Source of the DNA: Beroe ovata
Lineage: Eukaryota > Ctenophora > Nuda > Beroida > Beroidae
Reading direction: 5' to 3'
DNA: 64,000 bases
Assembly (NCBI GenBank): GCA_946803715.1
Contig: CAMPET010000086.1
Span: 45,624 to 109,623, forward strand
Below, one piece after another: positions 34,870 to 47,463 of the stretch. Within the stretch, counting starts at the first letter, position 1. The number at the start of each line of letters is the position of its first letter. Position numbers and translations under genes: made by a program. A model generated the notes under the pieces. That model was not told the DNA's origin. It saw only the letters and a list, made by a program, of their open reading frames with translations, and searched no databases.

Positions 34870-37227
34870 CTGAAATTAGGGTCAGATCAGAGATGGCATG
34901 AGATGGTTCAAAGTTGACAACATTTTAACTTACGAGTTTTAAAAACGTCCCAACTTTAGCTTATTCTGACACCAACCTGGCACCTGACTCACACTCTCAC
35001 CAATAAATTCCTTTCAGTTTTTTCTCACATAGGAATTATACTACGTTCTACGCGATGCACGAAAATATGTTGGGATTGAATTCAGTTCGCATGACTTCCA
35101 AAATCAATTTATATCGCATCCTTCGATATTAGTATTTGATTACTTTTTGAGCGAAAGTTGCGCTTGATTGAATTCCAATTTGAAGCTTATTTTTCCCTTT
35201 GTTGACCCAATAGTGGACCCATGGTCATTTTATTATCGTTTAATGTTTATATTTCATAGAAAGATTGTGCAACAACCATGATTTTTTGCTCGAATTGCAA
35301 CCACCATATCATTTAGGGGCCTTGAAAGTTCATTTCATTTTACCACTGAGATACTGAGATAGGTAGCGGTATATCATTTATTACCGATAGCAAAATATCA
35401 TAGACTCATAAAACGCGATATTAATACCGTAATGAATCCAGGTAGAAATCATAGCTCAACCCTCATTTCTTCTGTCTCCGACCTTAATAATATATTTCTA
35501 TTTTTAGCGAAAACCACTTGCCTTCAATGATATCTTCACTTTACGTGTCCTCATTATGAAGCTATTATAAACGTTAATTATAAACGTTAACTAGGTCCTC
35601 AGGCCTTATGCTATCAAGTCTAATATGTATATGAGTTGCAAACTCAATAAATGCAGTTGATTTTGTTATCTAAAAGCAAAATATTACATGTGAAACGTAA
35701 TAATGTGGTTCGATTAGCTTATCCTGTTACAAAAAAATCTATTCGTCTGGATGTATTTTGTCCCAATCTAGTGAAAACCAAGTCAAGTGGCAGCAAAAAT
35801 TTGGCAGAAATCACACGTGTGCAATACTTGATATAGAATTTTCTACCACACTGACACATGCATGAGCGCAATTATACCAGCTTTTACTGTTGTTACCCAA
35901 TTAAGCTGTTATGTCATTAAGGTGATTATCTCAAATTCCCTGGTCGTGTGGTCATTGTTTCTACACATTCATGTCCTGTTGCCTGTCTATGATTATCGAG
36001 CTATTTTGCCTGAATTGGGTCTAAAGAATAGAAGTAAATCAACCACACGAATTGCCTATGAAGTCCAAGATCAGAATTGGTGGTTAGATTCCACGAGTGC
36101 AATTCTCACGCGAAAATTGGCCTTGAATGATTACAATTTGCAAACGAATAACGTTACTTATATTCCACCATAATATATGTGTTGACTTCCGGTGCCATCA
36201 ATGAACAGCAAAAACTGCATAATCATGAGTATAACAGCAATGGTTAAGCACACAAATATATAAATGTACAGACTTGCACTTGATAGTCATTTTATTACCA
36301 ATCCGAAGGAAAATTTTGACATTCACATTATCAAATTATTCCTTTTTTTCAGCAGTTATTTCATGCAACTTTCGAGAGTGCTATGAAATTATTTGATCAC
36401 GTGCCTAAAGTGCTGTGTCACGTTTCATTTCTTCGTGTACACGTGTTTCTTATTCACTTCACGCGTTGGGTGATAGTTTTTCTTAGATTCTTCCTGTCCC
36501 ACCTCCCATTTTATGCATAGTTTGGATCCATATTATATTTTAATTGCTCCTTCAATGCTTCAATCATATAGTCGATACCAAAAAACACGCCCTTTTTCTC
36601 AAATTTCTGAAAATAAAGCAATCAATCCTCCATGATATGTACAGAGCATGCAAAAATGTACACAAAATAATATTGATGAGATCAGATTTGTTACTTCGTA
36701 ATTTGCAGCCTGCTCCGGAATTTTAACAATCAGTTTTAAATAATTCTATGCACTCTTGACTCTACTATAATAGTGTGCTTGCAAAAGCTGCACTGCGTTT
36801 CTTAGTAACAAGTTTATGCTATAGCAATGCATTATCGACAAATCATGGTCTGCTCAAATTTTGATAGGAATTTTACTCGAAATCTGGTCTTCTCAGAACT
36901 GAATAAGGAACTTACAAAACTCAATCATATAAATTGATTGCTCAACTGAGCAATTAAATATACCGGTTCGATTTTTAATGAGTTTTTTTCTAAAAAACAC
37001 AATCTGCTGATCCAAGCTGCGCAACATAGCAATCAAACATACAAAAATATCATGGCTGAACAGCTTTCTGTTTGATTTGCTTTTCGATGATTCCGCGACT
37101 CATATAAATATGAAACCCACAATATAGAGCAACCATGTGATCCTTTCTCTCTATATAAATTGATGCAGGCCCGCGCGGAACACCATCTCGAATCTAACGT
37201 CTCGTACTATAAGAATCTGAAGCTATG
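34870..37227. other. intergenic DNA between integrin and STAND-TPR genes
   Basis: The missing first exon of the integrin gene should lie in the left part. An open frame of 103 codons at 35862-36173 (plus) has a hydrophobic stretch but no other support. Nothing else was recognised. Confidence 0.45.
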
Positions 37228-40200
37228 TTAGATGACTCTGGTCCCAACAGGTCTGGCGCAGGCTCCTAGATCTGCCCGGGTCGCAAGAACGTAGGGATGG
37301 TCGCTTTCGTAAACCTCCTCCAAAATATCGAGTGATCTGCGGGGTAAAATGTGCGTTAGGATTGGTAGGTTTTTGTGAAAGAAGGAAGTTTTTAAGAGGT
37401 AAGTTTTTAGGTTCGAGACTTAGTTGTCGCTCACTTGTTCAGGAGTTTTTCTGAAGTTGCTAGGTCACCCATCAGGTAGAAACTGTTTCCCAGGAGTCTG
37501 AGCAATTTTGCCGAATCCGGGTGCTTCATTCCGATTTTCTGCGGAATTAGACTATTATAGCAACGCTCAATATTTGATCAACTACAAAGCCAGTCGTTAG
37601 ATAAATTTGGTCGTGACTCAACCAAGTCTTAACTTCATTTTAGCACAGTACCTTTTCGCTGATTTTGAGTGCCCTGGTGAGGATATCCTTGGCTCGTTGT
37701 GGCTGTTTGGTGAGGTTGAAGAGGTCTCCTAGGTTCATGAGGGTGGGCACGAGGTTGATATGCACATCCCCGTATCTCTTCTCCTTCATTTGGAGAGACT
37801 GCGTCAACTTGGACTTCGCTCCGTCATAATCACCTGGCAGAATTGTCCATCAATAATCAGTAAGGGAGTGCACTGAGTTAATGGAAATTATTTTAGATGT
37901 TTGTTGTTATGGTTACTTACCCATTTCCTTGAAAGTCCTGCCCAAGTTATTCAAATTCCTGGCAATATCGGGATGATCTTTTCCAAAGACAATCTCATTC
38001 GTCTCCATAGCACGCTGGAAAAGAACGGCGGCCTTGGCCGTCTCGCCCTGTTCCAGAACGGTATCGGCCAAGTTGTTCAGAGTGGAGGCCACAGCTGGAT
38101 GGAGTTCACCGTAAACCAGTTCTTCCATGGTCAGGACTCTCTCGTACAGTGACTTGGCTTTGTCCAGGTTACCTGAATAAGTGTGTTGCCATGGTTACAT
38201 GCTCGGTAATTATGTTGTGCAAACATTGTGTAACGAAGTTGCCACTGTTACAAAACATGGGAGTTGTCGATTCACTGGTTTTGTTGGTGGTATTAGGAAC
38301 CAGTACCTCTTGAGTTCTCAATCATGGCCATGTTTTTGAGAGTTACAGCGACCAGGGGATGGGCATCAGGGTAGCACGCTTTCTGGATATCCAATGCTTC
38401 CTGAAAAGATGAGTAATAACTTCAGCTGGTCACCAGTCAAGCTTTTTGCAAAATAAAATCTCAGTTTTCATATCACCAAGGAAATAGAATTTCATGATTC
38501 TGTTTTACTATACCTCATTGAGTGTCATAGCGTATTTCATATCTCCCATGGTGTAAACCACGCTCGCCAGATTGGTCAGAGTCGAAGCAACCAGTGGATG
38601 ACTCTTTCCTGCGAATAATATGGTCGTCATGACAACATTGAACTGTACCAGGATCCCCATTATACCTCAAGTTCAGCACAATGTTTGGATCGATAAGTTT
38701 AATTGATATAATTGCTTTCATGTCAGAAGTGTCACTGAAATACCACTCTCAATCACTCGTGTGATAATTGGCTGAAAATTGGTTGAACTTTTTTGTCGAT
38801 GTTTTTTAACAAGAAGTGCTAGGTATATGAGCAACCACTGACAATGCCTCATATCTTTTGTTGAGTTTTTCGTTCCTTTTCACAACCCAATTTCGTGGAC
38901 TCTAGTCACTATACCATCTTGCTATTCCAGGATAATGTTCGCGAACTCTATATCGAAAATATATCTACATATCTTCCAGTAAAGCTCACCATAAACCCTA
39001 GATCTGATTTTCTTCGTCCTCTGCAAGCAATCCTTGGCTTCCTCATACTCTCCAAGAGCCATATGTACCTGTGGATGAAGCCGTCATTAGTTTTCAAGCA
39101 TCATTTCATATATCTACTGACAGTGTTATATGAGGTTGCTATAGCAACTACAGCTGTTGCTATAGCAACTCACCATGGCAAGGTTTGACAGGGTTGTGGC
39201 GATCTCTGGATACCACTGACCATACATCTTCTCCTGCTGACTCAGCACACTCTGGTACAGCACCTTGGACTTCTCATGTTCACCAAGGGCAGCGTTCACA
39301 GCCGCCATGTTGCACAGAGTGGTGCTAAATTGAGCACGTGGTACATCGTGTTTCTCCTGTGGGATTGTGTCGCGTGATGCTCGCGTTGCCAGATGTTGCT
39401 ACAGCAACAGGTAACAGAAACTCATCTATACTCAAGGTTGCTGGGGCAATCATAGTCATTTCCAACATACCTGAATTCTCATGACTCTTTGTAGCTGGCT
39501 GAATGCCTGGTTTGGTTCTCCCATCTTGTTTCTCAACATGGCCAGTCTGCTCAGGGTATCACAGATATCGAGAGAAGATGACCCATGGACGCTCTCCTTG
39601 ATGCTCAGAGACCTCTCGAGGAGCTTGTTTGCATAGGATAGATTTCCTGCAAATTCTTAGGATAAGAATTCATAATTTGTGTAGTTATTTCACCAATGGA
39701 ATATATTCCGGGCATTGAACCGTCAAAAATGGTCTGCAGTGTCATGTTGTGATCATAGTCCTCACTAACCGATGTTTCCATGAACCTGGGCCAGTTCATT
39801 GAGGAGCTCACACTCCTTCATCAACATATCCTCTCCATCGAGCTGTTCTATGATGGTGATACATTGCTCCAAAACTCCGGCTGTTTCCTCCTTCTGTCCC
39901 AGTTTGGCTGGAAGAAAAACTGTCTTAGATTCAACTTTGAACAGCATAGATTGAGGATTCGCGAATTTCGATGAAGTGAAGGAGACTAGGGGTATAATCT
40001 GTTCTGGGGTCACAAGAAGTTTCACTTACCTAAGGCGTTGGCTCTGTCCCTCAGTATATCATACAAATCCAGATCAGTAGGATTGAAACACTGGAATGCG
40101 ATGTTCTGGGCTGTTTCCAGGGCTTCCTCGGCCTTCACCAGCTCCCCGAGCAGCATTAGGGAGTCCGCATAGAACTTGAGAGCCCTCACGGAAACCCTAT

Positions 40201-43200
40201 TCTTGAAGTTGAACTTGGTGAGCATGCAGTTGACAAAGTACTGAAGTTGGGGTCCGAGCATGCGTTTCTTGGCGAGGTCCATCGGTTCCTTGGAATCGAA
40301 TATCCGTTCATACGTTAGCAACAGCACTTTGGTTGCTTTGATGAACTGTTCGAGTTGTAGTTTGCGTTGCTGAGCAACCGTATCGGCAGCAGAACTAGAA
40401 CTCTGGCCATCCTGCGAGAAATTACATGAGTTGATCAAGCAGTTTTACTCCTATACTTAGACTGAAACTTTATCTAAATTACAAATTGCTTCTCATCACT
40501 GAATTATAGGTATGATGCAAACGCCGACTCTGATTCGCATATGAAGCTGATATAACTCCTTGTGCGTAATCACGAGATTACTAAACTCATGAGATAACTA
40601 AACTCTAGTGCAAACTTCCGCACAAATTACTCGTCTATAATATCTCCACGTGCAAGGTATATTACCTTAACTCGTCTGAGGACTATGTTCCTGGCAAACT
40701 TCCTCATTGCACCATGAACGCTACTGTTGAACGTCACGGCCTCGACCTCATCTTCGTACGCTCGTAGCGTATCTTCCAGGTTAATAACGACACTTCCTTC
40801 GCGTTTCTGGGAATTTATTGCGGAGGTTTGAGGAACAATTTTCGGTGCTTCTCCCTCCCTACCGTACTATAATTAGTCCGTAATTTCCTGTGATTATCTA
40901 CTACGAGAGCATTCTGATTTCTGGTTCACTAGTTATGATATGTACGCCGTGTTAAAATGTCCCGCTGGCCGGGATATATCTAAACTTTGTATATTATTTT
41001 GCATTGCTGGCGGTGTTAGAGTATGTATACTAATATAATAATAGTATCGGTGCCGTAACGGAATATTTTTTGGTGATTTCGTGTAGTACAGATTCATTAT
41101 GTTTCTGAGGACATGCTAATGACAGTTGTTTTCATGGCGAATGATATTCAAACTATGAATGATTGGCCTACTCACAATAATCGGGACTTCTCCAGTGACA
41201 AGCTCATTCCCATACAGGTTGGCCTCCACCAGCCTATCAGCAGCCGAGATTCTCCCGTCAATGGCAGGCTTCTCGATGGTTCCTGACATCTGTGCCGCAT
41301 CTTTAGCCTCCTCAGCAGGAGTCTTGGGTCGAGCGGTTGGGGGTTCAGCCATGAGGGGTTTGAAGACACCAGCCTCCACCGTCGGTGGCTCAGCATGGAC
41401 AGGCTTCACGCTTCCTGATTCGGCTGTAGGTGGCTTCTGTTCGTCCACATCTGCCGTCTTCATCTCCTCTCTTTGCCCCGGCTCGGGTGTTGGCGGCGCT
41501 GATTTCACCTCGACTCCACCATCTTTACCCTGGGTTGCTGGACGGCTTGCTGCCTTTTCTTGGGTTGCTGGACGGCTTGCTGCCGTTTCTTGGGTTGCTG
41601 GGCGGCTTTCTTGAGTTGGTGGTCTACTGTCCTTCTTTTCTGGCACAGCTGGTTGACTTGCTGGTTTTTCTTGCGTTGGTGGACGGCTGCCAGCCTTCTC
41701 CTGAGTAGCTGGCCTACTCTCAGCTTTCTCCTGAACGGATGGTGTTTTCTCCTGTGTGGGTGGCCTACTTGCGGGTTTTTCCTGTGTCGCTGGTCGGCTT
41801 GCAGGCTTTTCTTGTGTCGCTGGACGGCTCTCTGCCTTCTCCTGGACGGCTGGAGTCTTCTCCTGGGTTGGTGGTCTGCTGTCCTTCTTTTCGGGTGCAG
41901 TTGCTGGTTTTTCTTGAGTCGCGGGGCGGCTAGCAGGCTTTTCCTGTGATTGTGGCTTACTATCCTGCTTTTCCTGAGTGGCTGGGCGGCTTGCTGGCTT
42001 TTCTTGGGTTGCTGGACGACTGGCAGCCTTATCTTGGGTTTTTGGTTCTTCTGCAACTGTCTGCTGACTTACAGGCTTTTCTTGAGTCGCTGGTCGGGAT
42101 GCTGGCTTTTCTGAAGCAGGAGTTTTCGCTTTTTCTTGTGTTGCTGGGCGACTGGCAGCTTTCTCCTGGGTTGCTGGGCGACTAGCAGCCTTTTCCTGAG
42201 TTGCTGGGCGGCTTTCTAGTTTCTCCTGAGTTGCTGGGCGACTTGCAGCCTTTTCCTGGGTTGCTGGGCGACTGGCAGCTTTCTCCTGGGTTGCTGGCCG
42301 TGACTTCTCCTGTGTACTGGGTCTGCTCGGTTGTGCGGTTGCCATAACAACCGTTTCTTTGCTTTTATCCTCCTTCTCTGCGGTCTGTGGCTTCTTTTCC
42401 GAAGGAACAGCGCCTGTCATACATCCATTTCCGATCTGTGGTAGAATGTCAGTTTGGCTGGGTGGAAGCTGAGACTTAAACAAGCCCTCCGTATCAACGG
42501 GCATATTGTCCTTAGCTTCGATGGTCCTCAGGTTGATCACAGATTTGGGTATCAAGAAGAGAGGGCAACTCTTGATGGTGGCTCTGACGGTGTTTTCCAT
42601 CTTGGTGTTGTCTACGTCATCATCGGTTCGGAGATCTTCCATCACAAAGTTGGAAATCACATCGACTGGGATGCTGAAGATATCGTCCTTCTCACAGAAT
42701 GCAATGAACGTGAACGCAGCCCTGAAAACAAAATAAGGTGTTTATTGAACTCTGTGACAAAATGCCATGTATAGCAGGTGTATGGAGAGGGGAAAGGAAA
42801 AAGGGGGCAAACAGTTATACTCACTCAAGATAGGGGTTGATGCTGCCCAATCTGTTGACAGACATCTCTGAAACTGCATGGTTGTTCTCAAGGATAGTAG
42901 TCAGTGCAAGACTCTGCTTGGTATTGTACTGTCCGACTGTGCTCATCTTCAGCTTCTCAATCCTTACCAGGCAGTCCTTCCACCCAAAGCCGGCGTTGTC
43001 AGGGTTTTGGAGAACAGATCTGAGAAGAAGAGAATGGGATAAGGACAAACCCATGACCAAGAAGAGAAGAGGGGGACCAAACTGACTGCAACCACGGGGT
43101 CATGTATATGGATCAAGCAAGAGTAAGGGTTCAAAATGTGGTCTTCTTACAGACTTACTTCAGGAAAATAGCGGTGTGGGCAATGCTCATGGGATGGTAA

Positions 43201-44884
43201 TTGAGCTCCTTCAGCAAATACTTTGCTCCTTCCTCGTCATCTTTCTTACCGGATAGATTGTGAAGAAGAGCTAACGCTTGCTCTTCCACAAGTCCTGAAA
43301 ATGTGGTGAGGAGTCAGACGTATGAGAAAGTTACGAAATTTTTGATGCTGACTATCCAGATCATCTTATTGAGCAATGAGCATGTAAGATCCTCAGCTAC
43401 ATTTGAGAAAGAGTCCCTTACCTTTATTGAGACTCAGCTCGTTGATTTCTGCGTTTGAGATCCCCAAATCTGACACATCATCTACGCAAAGGAGCACTTG
43501 AGTGTCACCCCACTGCTCATCGCCGTGCTGTGGCCAGTACTGCCTCAGGTTCTTCATCTGCTGACCAACATTGGTCAGGATCAGGAGGAGCTTGTATTCT
43601 GGAGGGTGGGGTTATTATTAGGATAGTATTTTGTGGTGAGGAGATGTATCTCAATCAGAAAAGAGGGAGGTGGCATGGAAGGTAATATGGATGATGTCGG
43701 CAGAAATTCATCCATGGCGAGAGAATTCGATCATCCTGCCCCCTGAACCACAACTTAGATATGAAATCCGAGTTTCACCCTTCATTCCGGGACACCCAAT
43801 TTCTCTAACTCAATTACATATAAGCTACTGCACTACAGAACTTTGAAATTGGGTTACCCACCGGACTTCTTACTCTCGTACACCCTCTTTGCGGCTTTGA
43901 TCCTCTTCGACATGAGCTGGCACTTCCGCCTGATGACCGTTTCTGTCTTGTGGGGCGCGCCCATCATCACAGCCAGATCGCATAGGCTCCTGTGCAAAGT
44001 TATTTTGAGGAAACGCAAATACTTTGCTCATATAAGTTGAATTTCATCTTATCATTAGTCGGTTTGTTTAAGGTAGTCGTTAGTAGAGCTTGTGGCTTCT
44101 TCATGATCGTGAATTGTCTCACTTTCTCAGAATTTGCCACCATGGATCCAGATAGCCACAAATTCAATCAAAGCTTATGAGATATACGCATCAGAGTCAT
44201 ACGGAACAAGCTAGCAGTTGAATATATGCTCACGTTTGATTTTCATTTCATCATGTTTCGTGGCAGTCTCCATTTGTTTTATCGCATGTACAAATTTTTG
44301 AATATTCGCTAGGTCGAGGGATATATAACATAGCACTCGAATCTTGGAGTACGCAGAAATATCTGAAATTTACTGAAAATCCTTACCTGAACAGAGACTC
44401 GGGTGTCTCTAAATTCCATGTTGAGACCAGTCTCTGTTTCCCGTCCTTGACCTTCATGAACTCCTCAGCGTATTGATAACATACTGTCTTCTTGCCTGTA
44501 CCCGGTAACCCTGCGGAGATATGATCGAGATATTAACGCCCTCTCATCATATGTCACCATGACAACACGTGACACGCCCTTAGTGATGACAGGACGTAGT
44601 TATGACAACATGATCACAACTAATATATTCCTATCATTTGACAACCTCTGACAACTTATCCGCGAAATTAATAAAGATATGCGTGCGCATGTGTGTGCAC
44701 TAGGAATACACACACATACATAGCATGTCATGGTATGATACCTACCCGTAACATATATAACTCTGGCACCACTGGAGTTGATGTTGGAGAGGTAGGTGAA
44801 CTCCTTGCGGAGACCGTCGACTGCGCGGTTCCGTTGTACGGTTGCATGAACCGGCCTGGGCGGGAGACGGTAGGCCGTGGGCAT
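37228..44884 (-). CDS. STAND (NB-ARC-like) NTPase with TQEK-repeat linker and TPR domain
   Basis: The start ATG is at 44884 and the stop at 37228. Exons 44746-44884, 44387-44510, 43862-43989 and 43422-43598 splice in phase; about a dozen more follow. The P-loop GLPGTGKKT lies at about residue 47, assembled across the first intron. A Walker B-like VLLCVDDV lies in exon 4, and the GLPLA-like element (LNYHPMSIAHTAIFLK) in the exon near 43163-43296. A helical segment (GWKDCLVRI onward) fits a winged helix. The large exon 41.17-42.72 kb carries a repeat of SRPATQEK type. Downstream exons encode at least eight TPRs of the kinesin-light-chain/nephrocystin kind (e.g. HPAVASTLNNLADTVLEQG, HPDIARNLNNLGRTF). 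STAND proteins act as nucleotide-gated switches, many in innate immunity or apoptosis. There is no CARD, death or TIR domain before the P-loop, so any effector partner must act in trans. Confidence 0.85.
41520..42332 (-). repeat. coding tandem repeat (SRPATQEK, ~21 units)
   Basis: The linker exon is made of about 21 copies of an 8-10 residue unit S-R-P-A/P-T-Q-E-K plus two variable residues, with some longer interspersed units (TPAVQEKAE, PASQPAVPEKKD). The DNA unit is close to 30 bp and several neighbours are nearly identical, so the array probably changes length by slippage. The long open frames on the other strand here are shadows of this repeat. Confidence 0.9.
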
Positions 44885-45739
44885 TCTACTTATACTATGG
44901 GGAACTGCTGGGTTATATATTGTATGGATGAGTAGTCTGGGTTCGTCAAGTTTACATTAATTCGGGATGTTAATTTGACATTTATGATTTTGTTTATTGT
45001 GAGAGTTTGAATGCACTATCGCCAATGTTTGTGAGTTGTTTAGGTCCCAATTAATATCTCTCTGACACCTTTCGCAGGTGTCAAAACTTGCACGTGTATT
45101 GACAGATGATCCATAGCTAAGTCATAATATTTGCATTCTGACTGTCATGTGTTAGATTATGGTTCGCATAACGTTTATCACGATCCGATATATAAATATT
45201 CTTTGTCTGCGATTTCGATCCCAAGAGTCACAATCCAATAATTAGTTTACTCATATATTGCCGTGGTTATACCTGCCTATATACCCCAAAATATATATTG
45301 GCATCGATTCATAAACTGGTTTAGCTTTAAACTGGTTTAGCTTTGTTCTAATTGAGCATAGTTCATATATGATTGTATATTGGGGTAAATCTAGCTCCGA
45401 TTTTTGATCAATTACGTGGCTCTCATATTCGAATCAGTAATGAATCAGTTTTACTCGATCGCCTAGTCACGAATGCTTGTTAACGGTCGCCACAATTTGG
45501 AACGAATTCGCTTCTCGGCTTTTGGTATCGTCAGCGTTTTGATGGGTAAAATATGGGGCATGAAAAGTTCATCATAAATCCAATTTCGTGTCCTTTTATC
45601 GAAAATTAGCCTCTAAACGGAAAAATCAATCAAAACAAGTTAACAACTCACACGTAGAGCAATCGAGAGATTACAAGTAGTGTAGAGAAAAGAGTGTTTC
45701 TCTGTATCACTATCGCAACTGATCACGGACAGCCACTTG

Positions 45740-45950
45740 TTATATTTCGTTGCCAGGTCACGTGTAATTACCACGTGCTGTGACCAATAATGGTGTTTTT
45801 GCACGTGCACACCGCGTTTTCCAGCACTACTTGACGGTGCCGAGTGTTTTTAGATCGATGATGCGCTCTGATTGGCTAATGTTTTGTGTCACGTGCCGTG
45901 TGCTTGCTTGTGATTGGTCAGTGTTGTGTGTCATGTGATCGATTGCATGC
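45740..45950. promoter_or_regulatory. E-box/CCAAT cluster, candidate bidirectional promoter
   Basis: Four CACGTG boxes (45759, 45772, 45802, 45890) are interleaved with a CCAAT (45784) and two inverted CCAATs (45871, 45913). Two of the E-boxes read TCACGTG, a USF/MITF-TFE type context. The block lies between the minus-strand STAND gene (start 44884) and the plus-strand hydrolase (first recognised exon 47464). A shared promoter is inference. Confidence 0.45.
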
Positions 45951-47463
45951 GCGTGTGGATTAGTATATTCTTGTTAAGCTACAATGATTGATGTAAAAAG
46001 TTAGCATGTACGGCAATTGAATCGATCAATGAACTGTATGATCTATCGTGATTTCATAGTTTTATTGGGCCAATATCCATTTTACACTCATTACTTCCAT
46101 TACCTAAACCATTTTTAGATTTTTCGTTCAATAAACCTAGATTTAACTTAAACAAATGAACATTACTATATTATGGCAACAGTCAGCACAGGCCTACTTT
46201 GCTAAAATCTTCCATTAAACATTGTCTAAGGACAAATACTGTGATAAACATCACATAAATTCCTACTGACCATTTAGATTCGCGCGCGTCATAACAGACC
46301 ATGTTGTCACATGATCACGTAAGTGGGTCACATGACCATGACCCCCTGGTCACTATTATAAAGCTATAAGTATAGCTATCCCACGGTTATTATAATTCAA
46401 TGTATCGAGCAACCCTCACATCACATTATGTCATTTTAGTCCATCCACAATTATACATGGACTGTACTGACGGTTCTCCAGAACTTAAACAGAACTTTAC
46501 TAACTTAACAATTCTATAACCTATTATGTTCACACGGTATAAACATTCATGATGAACACTATTTGTCGTGATGTTGTAAGTTAAGCTGTAAGCTAAGTGT
46601 TATAAACGTGGATACTTAAACGTCACTGACGTCAACATAAAGCGCTCTTACAGACGTTTATAACTTACTTTTTATGTAGACGTGATCGTCTTCTCTACCG
46701 CTCATTACATATTAACGGCTCATAATATATTTTGCATTGGCGGCATATATCATTCAAGCCCTATATATATCACGTCTATTATTTTGTTCCAGTCCCAGTA
46801 TTTTTGCTTCACCCAGGCTTCTAACTGTACATACCTTGTGTTTCAATTACAGTTCTCTCACGAGAATCGATGTTCATGTCTGCGGAGACATTTTGCTCAG
46901 TTCATACCTTCCATGATCGTCATTTTATCCATGGTAATTTATCCATGGCACGTCTCCAGACCTTTTTGAGTCTCTAGCACTCGCTCTCACGTTACTCAAT
47001 TCTTATGCACCTCATCTCAGCCTTTTGTATTTCTCAGCAATGCTGGCATGCCGTTAAGAAAATAAATTTTCGCTATTTTGTTCCACTTGATTTTCTCTCG
47101 AGGAGTGGTGATCAAATGCTCGCTTATTCCTTTCTCCCAGGTGTCATTCTCACACATGTAATCAATGGACACTTCCCTACCATTTCTCCTACTACTTGTG
47201 GTGTCAACAACCAGTTCACAGTTAGATAAGGAAAAGTTAACGACGTTTCTGAGGACTGTACTTGAAGATACTAAGTAATGTGATTTTGGTGTTTCTATCT
47301 ATTGATTGACACCAGTTTTCGTTGACTCCCGTCTTCATCGACCCTTCTCACTGACACCATCCTTCACTGACACCACTCAACTTTGACACTAATTTTCTCT
47401 GGCACCAATTTCCTCGGCAGTTCCATACTACTGACAACACTTAATCTGACACCAGTTTTTCAG
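45951..47463. other. intergenic or 5' region of the hydrolase gene
   Basis: The signal-peptide exon(s) of the hydrolase should lie here but none could be assigned with confidence. A block of TGACACCA words occupies 47300-47460. Confidence 0.4.

Noticed and set aside
35862-36173. 103-codon open frame with a hydrophobic segment
   Set aside because: Isolated, no homology recognised, and AT-rich composition like the surrounding spacer.
41505-42185. Long open frames on both strands over the STAND linker exon
   Set aside because: They are shadows of the coding repeat; only the frame giving SRPATQEK units continues in phase into both neighbouring exons.
46682-46969. 95-codon open frame as the missing N-terminus of the beta-lactamase-like enzyme
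   Set aside because: No donor in phase with the exon at 47464 and no resemblance to the family N-terminus.
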